Positions 1 through 8,589 of a stretch of DNA of 64,000 nucleotides are shown here, in pieces. Under the pieces are notes generated by a model. That model searched no databases. It was not told the origin of the DNA and saw nothing but the letters and a program-made list of their open reading frames with translations. This DNA is from Streptomyces sp. V3I8 (GTDB lineage Bacteria > Actinomycetota > Actinomycetes > Streptomycetales > Streptomycetaceae). Numbering within the stretch: the stretch's first letter is position 1; every line of letters starts with the position of its first letter. The translations under genes and the position numbers were made by a program. The stretch lies in assembly GCF_030817535.1 (NCBI RefSeq), contig NZ_JAUSZL010000002.1, positions 1,550,001-1,614,000 on the forward strand. Reading direction: 5' to 3'.

Positions 1-641
1 GCGAGAGCTCCGTGCAGTCCGCGATGCTGCACGGCGACCTCCTCGTCCACCTCGCCAACACCTATTACGCGACCGTGCACTTCCCCGCCACGGTGGCCTT
101 CCTGAGCTGGCTGTACCTGCGGCGGCCGGGGCACTACCTGTGGGCCCGCCGGGTCCTCGCCGCGGTCACCGCGGCCGCCCTGGTGACGCATCTCACGTTC
201 CCGCTCGCCCCGCCGCGCATGCTGGCCGCGACCGGCCTCGTGGACACCGGGCAGGTGTACGGACCGACCGTGTACGGCGCCTCGCCCGGGACCGACTCCC
301 TCTCGAACCAGTTCGCCGCGATGCCGTCGCTGCACTTCGGCTGGGCCCTGATGATCGCGGTCGGCCTGATCGCCGCGACCCGGTCCCGGTGGCGGTGGCT
401 GTGGCTGCTGCACCCGCTGGTGACGCTGCTGGTGATCGTCGGTACGGCGAACCACTACTGGTTCGACGCGATCGTGGCCGGCGCGCTCCTCGGCATCGCT
501 CTCGCCGTCCTGCGCCCGCCCCGGGACGACGGCGCCGCCGGCAGCCTCGTACCGCAGAAGCAGAAGCAGAAGCAGAAGCAGGAACAGGAACAGGCGGCCG
601 GCGCACCGCAGGCGCCCGAGCTCGTGGGAGCCGGCCGATGA
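1..641 (+). CDS. PAP2-family membrane phosphatase, 5' end cut by window edge
   Basis: Integral membrane phosphatase of the PAP2 superfamily, probably acting on lipid phosphates. Counting from the GTG at 12, the PSLH motif is near residues 105-108 and the NHYWFD motif near 147-152, supplying the catalytic histidines and the aspartate. Four to five hydrophobic segments surround them. The frame stays open to base 1 and the protein seems to begin inside a membrane segment, so the real start is probably upstream and this is the C-terminal two thirds or more. The tail is a Lys/Gln/Glu low-complexity stretch from a hexanucleotide repeat. It overlaps the next gene by ATGA, so the two are likely translationally coupled. 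The substrate cannot be told from sequence. Confidence 0.85.
   Translation, partial: ESSVQSAMLHGDLLVHLANTYYATVHFPATVAFLSWLYLRRPGHYLWARRVLAAVTAAALVTHLTFPLAPPRMLAATGLVDTGQVYGPTVYGASPGTDSLSNQFAAMPSLHFGWALMIAVGLIAATRSRWRWLWLLHPLVTLLVIVGTANHYWFDAIVAGALLGIALAVLRPPRDDGAAGSLVPQKQKQKQKQEQEQAAGAPQAPELVGAGR
555..594 (+). repeat. In-frame hexanucleotide microsatellite
   Basis: Four copies of CAGAAG (555-578) are followed by two CAGGAA-like units. They encode a charged QK/QE tail on the PAP2 protein. The unit is a multiple of three, so copy-number changes would lengthen or shorten the tail without a frameshift. It is A-rich compared with its surroundings. Confidence 0.8.
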
Positions 642-1618
642 GCGCCACCCTCCTCGCCGTCGTCCTGTCCCTGGTCTCCGCCGTCGCCTACGCGGGCGCC
701 GCGGTGGCCCAGGAACGCCTGGCCTCCCGGAGCGCGGACGCGGGGATGCTGCGGCTGCTGGGCCGTGGCGCCTGGTGGTGGTCGGTCGGCCTCAACGCCG
801 GGGCCGCGCTGCTGCACGTGGCCGCCCTCAAGTACGGAACACTCACCCTCGTCCAGCCGCTCGGCGCGCTCACCCTGGTCGCCGCGGTGCCCCTGGGCGC
901 ACGCCTGGCGGGACGCCGGGTCAGCGCGGTCGAGTGGCGCGGTACGGCGCTGACGCTGGCCGGGCTCTGCGCCGTGCTCGTCACCGCGTCCGGGCCCGCG
1001 CCCGACGACGTGCTGAGCGTCCCGCAGGCGCTGGCCGTCACGGGCGCCACCGCGGCCCTCATCGGCGCGCTGGCCCGGCCGGGCGCGCGCCCCGGGCTGC
1101 GGCACGCGTCCGCGTCCGGCGTCGCCTCGGGGGTCGCCTCGGCGCTCACCCAGACCGTGACCGTCGCCGTGACGGACCGTTCGGGTCCGCTGCTGAGCGG
1201 GCAGGTCGTCGTGGTGGCCGTGTTGGTCGCGGCGTTCGCCGCGGGCGGGCTGCTGCTGTCGCAGACCGCCTACAAGGGTGGCCTCGGCGCGCCGCTCGCC
1301 GTCGTGACGCTGGCCAATCCGATCGCCGCCGCAGCCATCGGCCTCTCGCTGCTCGGCGAGCGGCTGCAGGGCGGGGCGGCGGGGCTGCTCCTCGCGGCGG
1401 CCGGGGCGGCCGTCGCGGCCTGGGGCGTGGTGACGCTGTCGCGTTCCGCGCCCGTGCCGCCCGTGCCGCCCGTGCCCGCGCCGGTGGCCGTGCCCGCGGA
1501 GAGGGGGGACGAACCGCATCCGGTGGCCGCGGTCCTCGCACTCGGGCCCGACCCGGCCGCGTACGAACCCTCGCTGCTGCCCCGGCAGCAGAACCCGGGG
1601 CACCTCACCTCGCTGTAG
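638..1618 (+). CDS. DMT-superfamily (EamA-like) membrane transporter
   Basis: Multi-pass membrane protein of 326 residues with about ten predicted hydrophobic helices in two similar halves, as in drug/metabolite transporters. The motif LVQPLGALTLV in the first half and VVTLANPIAAAAIG in the second are typical of the DMT repeat. The ATG at 638 is chosen because it follows GGGAG and overlaps the stop of the PAP2 gene (ATGA); the same frame is open further upstream but lacks membrane character. The cytoplasmic tail is Pro/Val-rich (about 1450-1500). Together with the PAP2 gene it may form a small membrane-lipid or export operon. Substrate unknown. Confidence 0.85.
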   Translation: MSATLLAVVLSLVSAVAYAGAAVAQERLASRSADAGMLRLLGRGAWWWSVGLNAGAALLHVAALKYGTLTLVQPLGALTLVAAVPLGARLAGRRVSAVEWRGTALTLAGLCAVLVTASGPAPDDVLSVPQALAVTGATAALIGALARPGARPGLRHASASGVASGVASALTQTVTVAVTDRSGPLLSGQVVVVAVLVAAFAAGGLLLSQTAYKGGLGAPLAVVTLANPIAAAAIGLSLLGERLQGGAAGLLLAAAGAAVAAWGVVTLSRSAPVPPVPPVPAPVAVPAERGDEPHPVAAVLALGPDPAAYEPSLLPRQQNPGHLTSL

Positions 1619-1641
1619 CCCCCCGTCCCCGGCCGTCCCAG

Positions 1642-1664
1642 CCGGCGCCGGAACACGGCGCCGG
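1642..1664. terminator. Hairpin between convergent genes
   Basis: A perfect 9-bp stem (CCGGCGCCG/CGGCGCCGG) with a 5-nt loop lies between the DMT gene and the convergent LURP-one remnant. There is no U-run, as is usual for streptomycete terminators. Confidence 0.6.
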
Positions 1665-1672
1665 AGCGGCGG

Positions 1673-2060
1673 TCAGCCCAGGCCGCGCGAGTCCTGCTTG
1701 AGCGGTGTCGGCGTGGTCGACGACCGCGAAGTCGATCTTCCCGAACATGTTCTGCCGGGCGATCTCACCGGCCGGCGAACCGTCCGGACGCGCCACCAGC
1801 ACCCGGGACTTCAGGAACTTGCGGGGCCGGGTCAGCAGCAGTTGCGGCTGACCGTGCGCGTCGCGGATCCCGAACCTGTGCGTCATGAACTGGTCGATGC
1901 TCGCGACGAAGCGCAGCACCTTCCTCAGTGCGCTCCGCCCGACCTGGACGGCCGGGCCGAGCCGGTTGCCCTGCTGGTCCATGACCTTGTACTCGTTGGT
2001 CGACTCGATCAGCTTGGCCTTCTGGTTCACCACCAGGACCGGTTCGGTGACCAGGCTGCC
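1673..2060 (-). pseudogene. LURP-one-related/scramblase-like gene, internally deleted
   Basis: The reading frame from about 2057 downward matches the N-terminal half of streptomycete LURP-one-related proteins (LVTEPVLVVNQKAKLIE, then DQFMTHRFGIRDAHGQPQ and GEIARQNMFGKI). Straight after this come DFAVVDHAD and then, in a different frame, LKQDSRGLG followed by a stop at 1673-1675. From memory, family members have a middle section between KI and the W-x-F-x-VVDHAD motif and a long C-terminal section before the TALKQD tail; both are missing here. No ATG, GTG or TTG sits at the expected N-terminus. I infer at least two internal deletions plus a frameshift, so the gene is not expected to make a folded product. 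The family assignment itself rests on recognised motifs. Confidence 0.7.
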
Positions 2061-2153
2061 GCCGGCCGCGTGCGGGGCACACCGTCCCGGGCCTGCAGGT
2101 ACACGACCGGTACGGCCGACGCGGGACTCGTCGCACCACTTCCGTCCCACCGG

Positions 2154-4208
2154 TCAGCGGACCGTGCCGATCGCCGGGTCGCTGACGCCCGCCCGGCCGT
2201 TCTCGACGTGCCCGGCGAACCGGCGCAGGAACGAACCGTCCGCCTCGGACACGACGGTGAGGTCGTACCAGCGCCTGCTCGCGCGCAGGTCGACGGTGTG
2301 CCTGACGGTCGCGCCGGGACGCACCTTGAACGACCTGGACCTGCCGCCGTAGCCGTCGGTGAGTGCGAGGTTCGCCGTACGGGTTCCCTTGTTGGTGAAC
2401 GTCAGCTCGATGCCGTCCCCGTCGTGACGGGCGGTGACCTCGGGTCCGGCCGTCCTCCCCGGGCCCTTGAAGACGCGCAGGAAGCCGTTGGGCCCGTGCA
2501 CGGTCAGGTCGTACGAGCCGCCCGAGGACGCGGTGTTCCAGGTGTCCGAGACACTCTTGCCTGCCTCGGTGGTGTAGGTCCAGGGGCCGTCGGCGCGGTT
2601 CCCGGAGGTCACGTGGAAGGAGGCGCCGGCCTTCCGGCCGGAGGCGAAGGTCAGCGTGAGCCTCCCCGCCTTCGCGTCCGCCGAGCCGTCGATCCACGGG
2701 GCGTACCGCAGCGGGCGGGCGGGCCGCAGGCCGCGCTCCTGCCGGGGCAGCTCCGGGTCCGCCGGCGGAGTCGGCCTGTAGTCCGGGTGCCGCTCCTTGT
2801 CCTGCGGCTCGTACGCGTCGGTGTCCGGTAGCCCGGCCGGCGCGCTGTCCTTGCGGGAGAAGTCGAAGGCCGAGGTCAGGTCGCCGCAGACGGCCCGGCG
2901 CCACGGCGAGATGTTCGGCTCCTCGACACCGAACCGGCGCTCCAGGAACCGCACGATCGAGGTGTGGTCGAGGGTCTCGGAGCAGACGTAACCGCCCTTG
3001 CTCCAGGGCGAGACGACGAGCATCGGCACCCGCGGGCCGAGACCGTACGGCCCGGCGACGTGCGTCGGGCTGCCCGCGAAGAGGTCCGGGCCGACGTCGA
3101 CGGTGGACCTGCCCCGCTCGGCGGACTGCGGCGGCAGCGGCGGGACGAGGTGGTCGAAGAAGCCGTCGTTCTCGTCGTACGTGATGAACAGGGCCGTCTT
3201 CGCCCAGACCTCCGGGTCGGCGGTGAGCGCCTCCAGGACCTGGGAGATGTACCAGGCGCCGTAGTTGGACGGCCAGTTGGAGTGCTCGGAGAAGGCCTCG
3301 GGGGCGGCTATCCAGGAGACCTGCGGCAGTCTGCCGCCCACGACGTCGGCGCGCAGCTGATCGAAGTAGCCCTCACCCCTGCGGGCGTCGGTGCCGGTGC
3401 GGGCCTTGTCGTGGAGCGGGTCGCCGGCCTTGGCGTTGCGGTACTTGTTGAAGTACAGCAGCGAGTTGTCGCCGTAGTTGCCGCGGTACGCGTCCGGGAT
3501 CCAGCCCCAGGAGCCGGCCGCGTCCAGGCCGTCGCCGATGTCCTGGTAGACCTTCCAGGAGATCCCGGCCTCCTCCAGCCGCTCGGGGTAGGTCGTCCAG
3601 TCGTAGCCGGCCTCGTCGTTGCCGAGGACCGGCCCGCCGCCCTTGCCGTCGTTGCCGGTGAAACCCGTCCACATGTAGTAGCGGTTCGGGTCGGTGGAGC
3701 CGATGAAGGAGCAGTGGTAGGCGTCGCAGACGGTGAAGGCGTCGGCGAGCGCGTAGTGGAACGGGATGTCCTCGCGGGTCAGGTACGCCATGGTCGTGGC
3801 GCCCTTCGCGGGCACCCACCTGTCGTACTTGCCCCCGTTGTAGGCGGCGTGCCCGTCGGGCCAGCTGTGCGGCAGGCCCTCCAGGAACTGCATGCCGAGG
3901 TCGTCGGCCTCCGGGCGGAACGGCAGCAGGTCCCTGGTGCCGTCCGACTGGTGCCACACGGACCTGCCGTTGTCGAGCGTGACCGGGTGCGGGTCGCCGA
4001 AACCGCGGACACCCCGCAGCGCGCCGAAGTAGTGGTCGAAGGACCGGTTCTCCTGCATGAGGACGACGACGTGTTCGACGTCCTCGATGGTGCCGCGTCG
4101 GTGGCCCGCGGGGATCGCGGCCGCCTTGGCGATGCTCTGCGACAGCGCGGTGAACGCCGCGGTACCGCCCGCGAGTTGCAGGAAACGGCGCCGATTCACT
4201 TCGGTCAT
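2154..4208 (-). CDS. Tat-secreted phospholipase C, phosphocholine-specific type
   Basis: Secreted phosphoesterase of 684 residues that should cleave the headgroup of phosphatidylcholine-like lipids. The N-terminus has a twin-arginine signal (NRRRFLQLAGG) with an Ala-rich hydrophobic stretch. The family signature QENRSFDHYFG follows at about residues 52-62, with further motifs such as FITYDENDGFFDH and VVSPWSKGG. Two C-terminal DUF756-type beta domains (from about residue 500) end the protein; the length fits the family. The start ATG at 4208 lies just downstream of a GGGGGGACC purine run. It is divergent from the small protein at 4513. Phosphate control is common for such genes, but I saw no convincing pair of PHO-box repeats upstream. 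Confidence 0.92.
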   Translation of the reverse strand: MTEVNRRRFLQLAGGTAAFTALSQSIAKAAAIPAGHRRGTIEDVEHVVVLMQENRSFDHYFGALRGVRGFGDPHPVTLDNGRSVWHQSDGTRDLLPFRPEADDLGMQFLEGLPHSWPDGHAAYNGGKYDRWVPAKGATTMAYLTREDIPFHYALADAFTVCDAYHCSFIGSTDPNRYYMWTGFTGNDGKGGGPVLGNDEAGYDWTTYPERLEEAGISWKVYQDIGDGLDAAGSWGWIPDAYRGNYGDNSLLYFNKYRNAKAGDPLHDKARTGTDARRGEGYFDQLRADVVGGRLPQVSWIAAPEAFSEHSNWPSNYGAWYISQVLEALTADPEVWAKTALFITYDENDGFFDHLVPPLPPQSAERGRSTVDVGPDLFAGSPTHVAGPYGLGPRVPMLVVSPWSKGGYVCSETLDHTSIVRFLERRFGVEEPNISPWRRAVCGDLTSAFDFSRKDSAPAGLPDTDAYEPQDKERHPDYRPTPPADPELPRQERGLRPARPLRYAPWIDGSADAKAGRLTLTFASGRKAGASFHVTSGNRADGPWTYTTEAGKSVSDTWNTASSGGSYDLTVHGPNGFLRVFKGPGRTAGPEVTARHDGDGIELTFTNKGTRTANLALTDGYGGRSRSFKVRPGATVRHTVDLRASRRWYDLTVVSEADGSFLRRFAGHVENGRAGVSDPAIGTVR

Positions 4209-4512
4209 GGCTGGGGGGACCTCTCGCGCTGACGGGTACGGGGCGACTGCGGGGACGACTCACGGACGGACCGGGGTGTGCCGGAACGTGCGCCACAGGA
4301 GTGTTCCAAGCGCAACGAACGTCAGGGAAGGGTCGCGTGGCTCCCGTGTGAAACACAGCGGTACGTGAGATGCCGGCCGCCGCAGGAGGCGCCGGTCCCC
4401 TGTCGGGACGCCCCCGCGTGGCGGACCGCCGGTTTTGCGAGTGAGGTAGGGGTACCCGTAGGTGCTGCGGGCCGTGGTGGCCCGTCGACCCGCTGACGAG
4501 AAGGAGAGTGCC
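4209..4512. other. Divergent intergenic region, 304 bp
   Basis: This separates the phospholipase C gene from the small basic-protein gene. It holds the SigB-type promoter at 4432-4455 and the ribosome-binding site GAAGGAGAG before the GTG at 4513. No other gene or clear operator was found. Confidence 0.6.
4432..4455 (+). promoter_or_regulatory. SigB-type stress promoter
   Basis: GTTT (4432-4435), 14 bases, then GGGTAC (4450-4455) match the published Streptomyces SigB-group consensus GNNT-N14-16-GGGTAY. Transcription would start near 4463, about 50 nt before the GTG of the small basic protein. Confidence 0.6.
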
Positions 4513-4839
4513 GTGCCCTCAGGATCCAGCCCCAAGCGCGAGCGTCAGTACGAGCACATCAAGGAGGGCGCCGAGAAGCGCGGCACCTCCGAGAAGCGCG
4601 CGGAGGAGATCGCCGCCCGGACGGTCAACAAGGAACGCGCCCGCTCGGGGGAGTCGAAGACGTCGAGCAGGACGTCGACCCGCGACCCGAAGTCCTCCTC
4701 CCAGCGGGGCGGGCAGCGCTCGCACAGCGGCTCCGAGGGGCCGACCCGGGACCAGCTGTACGCGGAGGCCAGGAAGAAGAACATCGAGGGCCGGTCGTCG
4801 ATGAACAAGCAGCAGCTCAGCAAGGCACTGGGCCGCTGA
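4513..4839 (+). CDS. Small hydrophilic protein with Rho_N/SAP-like C-terminus
   Basis: A 108-residue, very charged protein (Lys, Arg, Glu, Ser), with no membrane segment. The first 60 residues are probably disordered or helical; the last 35 (TRDQLYAEARKKNIEGRSS, MNKQQLSKAL) resemble the Rho N-terminal/SAP-like helical fold that binds nucleic acid. Homologues are often labelled 'plasmid stabilization protein', for which I see no support. The GTG at 4513 is chosen because GAAGGAGAG lies 4-6 nt upstream; the open frame before it has no such signal. The SigB-like promoter suggests induction by osmotic or general stress, so a nucleoid or RNA-protective role is possible but is inference. The SDR gene follows after 40 bp and may be co-transcribed. 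Confidence 0.75.
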   Translation: MPSGSSPKRERQYEHIKEGAEKRGTSEKRAEEIAARTVNKERARSGESKTSSRTSTRDPKSSSQRGGQRSHSGSEGPTRDQLYAEARKKNIEGRSSMNKQQLSKALGR

Positions 4840-4879
4840 GGACGAGTCGCACCGAATTCACGCCGGGAGTGAGATCCGC

Positions 4880-5683
4880 ATGAGCAACGACAAGCCGCTG
4901 GCCCTCGTCACGGGCGCCTCCAGCGGCATCGGTTTCGAACTGGCCAGGCAGTTGGCCGAGCGCGGTTACGACCTCGTGGTCAACGCCGAGGACTCCGTAC
5001 GGCTCCAGGACGCGGCCCGGCGGATCCGCGCGGCGGGTGCCGAGGTGGAGGTGGTCCAGGCCGACCTGCGCGTCTACGAGGACACCGAGGCCCTCTTCGC
5101 GGCGGCCTCGACGCTGGGCCGGCCGCTGGAGGTCGTCGCCCTGAACGCCGGGGTGGGACGCGGCGGCGCGTTCGCCGACACCGACCTGGCGGACGAACTG
5201 GAGATCATCGACCTCAACGTCCGCTCGACGGTGCACCTGGCCAAGCGCGTCGTACGGGACATGGTCGTCCGGGACGCGGGCCGCATCCTGATCACCTCCT
5301 CCATCGCCTCGACGATGCCCGGCTCCTTCCAGGCGGTCTACAACGCCTCGAAGTCGTTCCTGCAGTCCTTCACCGAGGCCCTGCAGAACGAGCTCAAGGA
5401 CACCCGCGTCACCCTGACCTCGCTGATGCCCGGGCCGACCGAGACCGACTTCTTCCACCGTGCCGACATGGACGACACGAAGATCGGACAGCAGGACAAG
5501 GACGACCCGGCCCAGGTCGCCCGGCAGGGCCTCGACGCGCTCTTCTCCGGCAAGGACAAGCTCGTCGCGGGCTCCGTCAAGACCAAGGCACAGGGCCTGG
5601 CCAACAAGGTGCTGCCCGACGCGGCCAAGTCCCAGGCGCACCGGAAGATGGCCGAACCGGGGTCGGGCGAGTCCGGGAACTGA
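4880..5683 (+). CDS. SDR-family oxidoreductase
   Basis: A classical short-chain dehydrogenase of 267 residues. It has the NAD(P)-binding TGASSGIG motif at residues 12-19, the N-A-G structural motif (LNAGVG), the catalytic serine in ITSSIAS and the YNASK catalytic pair. Residues after the beta2 strand (VNAEDSVRL) lack the usual basic pair, so cofactor preference is uncertain. The length is normal for the classical group with a short C-terminal extension. ATG at 4880 follows GGGAGTGAG. It sits 40 bp after the small stress-type protein and 25 bp before the M20 hydrolase, which suggests a shared transcript. The substrate cannot be inferred. Confidence 0.88.
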   Translation: MSNDKPLALVTGASSGIGFELARQLAERGYDLVVNAEDSVRLQDAARRIRAAGAEVEVVQADLRVYEDTEALFAAASTLGRPLEVVALNAGVGRGGAFADTDLADELEIIDLNVRSTVHLAKRVVRDMVVRDAGRILITSSIASTMPGSFQAVYNASKSFLQSFTEALQNELKDTRVTLTSLMPGPTETDFFHRADMDDTKIGQQDKDDPAQVARQGLDALFSGKDKLVAGSVKTKAQGLANKVLPDAAKSQAHRKMAEPGSGESGN

Positions 5684-5708
5684 ACGTTCGAGCTCGCTGG
5701 GGGCCGGC

Positions 5709-6902
5709 ATGCCGATCACACCCGACGTCGCGTACGCCCGTATCGGACGGGAGGTGACCGCCCGGGCCGGCCTGCTCTGGGAGGTCGCCCTGGAACTGCA
5801 CCGCTCGCCGGAGCTCGCCTTCCGGGAGCACCGGGCGGTGGAGCTGCTGACCGGGCACTTCGAGCGGGAGGGCTTCCTCGTCGAGCGCGGTGTGGCGGGC
5901 CTGCCCACGGCGTTCACCGCCCGGACGGGTGAGGGCGGCGGGCCCTGCGTCGCGCTGCTGATGGAGTACGACGCGCTGCCGGACCTCGGGCACGCCTGCG
6001 GGCACAACCTGATCGCCGCGGCGGGTCTCGGCGCGGCCCTGGCGCTGCGCGGGGCGCTGGAGCGGCTGGACGGCACGCTCCTCGCGGTCGGCACCCCCGC
6101 CGAGGAGGACGGCGGCGGCAAGGTGACGCTCACCGACGCGGGGGTCTTCGAAGGGGTCGACGCGGCCCTGATGTTCCATCCGGGCGTGCACACCTGGACG
6201 TGGGCGCCGCTGACCGCGCAGCGCCAGGTCCGGGTGGGGTTCCACGGCCGTGCCGCGCACCCGACGGGCAGCCCGACCGAGGGCATCGACGCGCTGGCGG
6301 CGCTCATCCAGCTGTTCAACACACTCGCCGTGCTGGGCCGGCGCCTGCCGCCCGGATCGCATGTCCAGGGCATCGTGACGGAGGGCGGCACGGCCACCAA
6401 CATCGTGCCGGCGTTCGCCGAGGGCCTGTTCGGGCTGCGCGGCGGCACCACGGCGGCGCTCGACGACCTGGAGGCCGAGCTGGCGCGCTGCGCCGAGGGC
6501 GTCGCGCGCTCGACGGGGACCCGGGCCGACACGGCCCGGGTCACGGCCGGGTACGAGCACTTCCGCGACAACGACGTGCTGTCCGGCCGGTTCGCGGAGC
6601 ACCTCGCGCGAGCCGGCCTCTCCGCGCGGGAACCCGAACCGGGTGTCTACCTCGGCTCCTCCGACATCGGCAACGTCAGTACGCGGGTGCCCGCCATCCA
6701 TCCCTTCGTCGCGATCATGGACGAGTCCGGCAGCGACCACACCCCGCAGTTCGCCGAGGCCGCCGCCGGTGAACGGGGGCGCGTCGCCATGCTCGCCGCG
6801 GCACGGGCGCTGGCCTGTACGGCGGCGGACGTCCTGCTCACCCCGGAGGTCGCGGAGCGGGCGTGGCGGTGCCTGCGGGAGAAGGCGGCCGCGGGACTGT
6901 AG
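5709..6902 (+). CDS. M20-family amidohydrolase (AbgB/HipO-like)
   Basis: A zinc-dependent amidohydrolase of 397 residues related to p-aminobenzoyl-glutamate and hippurate hydrolases. It shows the metal-binding stretch EYDALPDLGHACGHN at residues 86-100, the TPAEEDGGGK motif with the general base at about 130-138, and the dimerisation-domain motif HGRAAHPTGSPTEG. The C-terminal metal ligand lies in the SDHTPQFAEAA region. The ATG at 5709 begins the homologous part, although the frame is open upstream inside the SDR gene. Length fits the family. Its physiological substrate, an N-acyl or N-aroyl amino acid, is not defined by context. Confidence 0.88.
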   Translation: MPITPDVAYARIGREVTARAGLLWEVALELHRSPELAFREHRAVELLTGHFEREGFLVERGVAGLPTAFTARTGEGGGPCVALLMEYDALPDLGHACGHNLIAAAGLGAALALRGALERLDGTLLAVGTPAEEDGGGKVTLTDAGVFEGVDAALMFHPGVHTWTWAPLTAQRQVRVGFHGRAAHPTGSPTEGIDALAALIQLFNTLAVLGRRLPPGSHVQGIVTEGGTATNIVPAFAEGLFGLRGGTTAALDDLEAELARCAEGVARSTGTRADTARVTAGYEHFRDNDVLSGRFAEHLARAGLSAREPEPGVYLGSSDIGNVSTRVPAIHPFVAIMDESGSDHTPQFAEAAAGERGRVAMLAAARALACTAADVLLTPEVAERAWRCLREKAAAGL

Positions 6903-7007
6903 CGACGCGCGGCTCCGGCGGCGCGGGCCCGGAGTCCGTTCATCCGCACGGCCGCACCTGGGACGGCACGTCGTTTCCCTCCCCCGGGGCGAGGGCAGTC
7001 GAGACAC

Positions 7008-8474
7008 ATGGACCACTCGAAAGCGCCGGTGCTCGAAGCCCTGGCGGCCTACCACGCCGAGGGGCAGACCCCCTTCACCCCGCCGGGCCACAAGCAGGGG
7101 CGGGGCGCCGATCCCCGGGTCCGCGCGGTGCTCGGGGACGCGGTCTTCCGTTCGGACGTCCTGGCGACCAGCGGGCTGGACGACCGGACGTCCTCCCATG
7201 GCGTCCTGGAGAAGGCACAGGCCCTCATGGCGGACGCCGTCGGGGCCGAGCACACCTTCTTCTCGACCTGCGGCAGTTCCCTGTCGGTCAAGGCCGCCAT
7301 GCTGTCGGTGGCCGGGCCGCACGAGAAACTGCTGGTGGGGCGTGACGCGCACAAGGCGGTGGTGTCGGGTCTCATCCTTTCGGGCATCCGGCCCGTCTGG
7401 GTCGCGCCGCAGTGGGACTCCCGGCTGCACCTGGCGCACCCGCCGTCCGCGGAGGCGTTCGAGGCGGCCTTCGACGAACACCCGGACGCGAAGGGCGCGC
7501 TCGTCACCACGCCCACGCCGTACGGCACCTGTTCCGACCTGGCCGCCGTCGCGCGGGTCTGCCACGAGCGCGGCAAGCCGCTCATCGTGGACGAGGCCTG
7601 GGGCGCCCACCTGCCGTTCCACCCGGACCTGCCGACCTGGGCCATGGACGCCGGGGCCGACGTCTGTGTGACCTCGGTGCACAAGATGGGCTCGGGCCTC
7701 GAACAGGGGTCGGTCTTCCACCTCCAGGGCGACCTGGTCGACCCCGAGGTGCTCAAGAGCCGTGCGGACCTGCTCGGCACGACGAGCCCCTCCGTGCTCG
7801 TCTACGCGGCCCTGGACGGATGGCGCCGGCAGATGGTCGAGCACGGGCACGCCCTGTACGACGACGCGCTGGCCCTGGCCGCGTCCGTACGGGACCGGAT
7901 CGCGGGCATCGAGGGCATGCACGTGCACGGCCGGGGCGACTTCTGCGGGACGGGCCTCGCGTCGGACATGGACCCCCTCCAGGTCATCGTCGACATCACC
8001 TCGCTGGGCACGACGGGCTACCGGGCGGCCGACTGGCTGCGCGAGCACCACCGGATCAACCTGCACCTGTCCGACCACCGCCGCATCAGCGCCCAGCTGA
8101 CCCATGCCGACGACGAGGAGTCCGCGAAGACCCTCCTGACGGCCCTGCGCGACGTCGCCGCGCACGCGCACGAGCTGCGGCCCGCGGAGAGGGTCGAGAT
8201 CCCGGACCCCGAACAGCTGCGGCTGGAGCAGGTCGCGCTCCCGCGCGACGCGTTCTTCGGGCCGACCGAACAGGTCCCCTGGGAGAAGGCGGCCGGCCGG
8301 ATCACCGCGGAGATGCTCACGCCGTACCCGCCCGGCATCCCCGCCGCGCTGCCCGGGGAGCGCCTGAACACCGAGGTCCTGCGCTACCTGCGCACCGGCG
8401 TCGACGCGGGCATGGTCGTACCGGACGCGGCGGACACGGAGATCAGGAGCGTACGGGTCGCGGTCGAGAGCTGA
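7008..8474 (+). CDS. Orn/Lys/Arg decarboxylase-type PLP enzyme
   Basis: A 488-residue fold-type I PLP enzyme of the short Orn/Lys/Arg decarboxylase family (Bacillus SpeA/YaaO-like). Visible features are TPPGHKQG near residue 24, the FFSTCGSS loop, RDAHKA, the cofactor aspartate in IVDEAWGAH (D195) and the Schiff-base lysine in SVHKMGSG (K226). The C-terminal domain follows from about residue 370. It lacks the N-terminal wing of the large enterobacterial enzymes, as usual in Gram-positives. The product would be a polyamine precursor such as cadaverine, putrescine or agmatine; substrate choice is not decidable here. It stands 105 bp after the M20 gene. Confidence 0.88.
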   Translation: MDHSKAPVLEALAAYHAEGQTPFTPPGHKQGRGADPRVRAVLGDAVFRSDVLATSGLDDRTSSHGVLEKAQALMADAVGAEHTFFSTCGSSLSVKAAMLSVAGPHEKLLVGRDAHKAVVSGLILSGIRPVWVAPQWDSRLHLAHPPSAEAFEAAFDEHPDAKGALVTTPTPYGTCSDLAAVARVCHERGKPLIVDEAWGAHLPFHPDLPTWAMDAGADVCVTSVHKMGSGLEQGSVFHLQGDLVDPEVLKSRADLLGTTSPSVLVYAALDGWRRQMVEHGHALYDDALALAASVRDRIAGIEGMHVHGRGDFCGTGLASDMDPLQVIVDITSLGTTGYRAADWLREHHRINLHLSDHRRISAQLTHADDEESAKTLLTALRDVAAHAHELRPAERVEIPDPEQLRLEQVALPRDAFFGPTEQVPWEKAAGRITAEMLTPYPPGIPAALPGERLNTEVLRYLRTGVDAGMVVPDAADTEIRSVRVAVES

Positions 8475-8589
8475 CCCCGCCCCGGGGACCGGACCGCGCA
8501 CGGGCCGGCCACGAACCGAGCACGAGTTCGGCATGAAGGGACGTTACGGGGGCACACGGACGACACCGATGAGTGCCTGGGAGGAATCT

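Noticed and set aside
4209-4512. PHO boxes before the phospholipase C gene
   Set aside because: Single GTTC-like words occur, but no pair of properly spaced 11-bp direct repeats was found.
5577-8534. 985-codon open frame on the minus strand
   Set aside because: It is antisense to the M20 and decarboxylase genes, has shadow composition (Arg/Gly/Val/Asp-rich), no ribosome site and no recognisable domain; the plus-strand genes have full family motifs.
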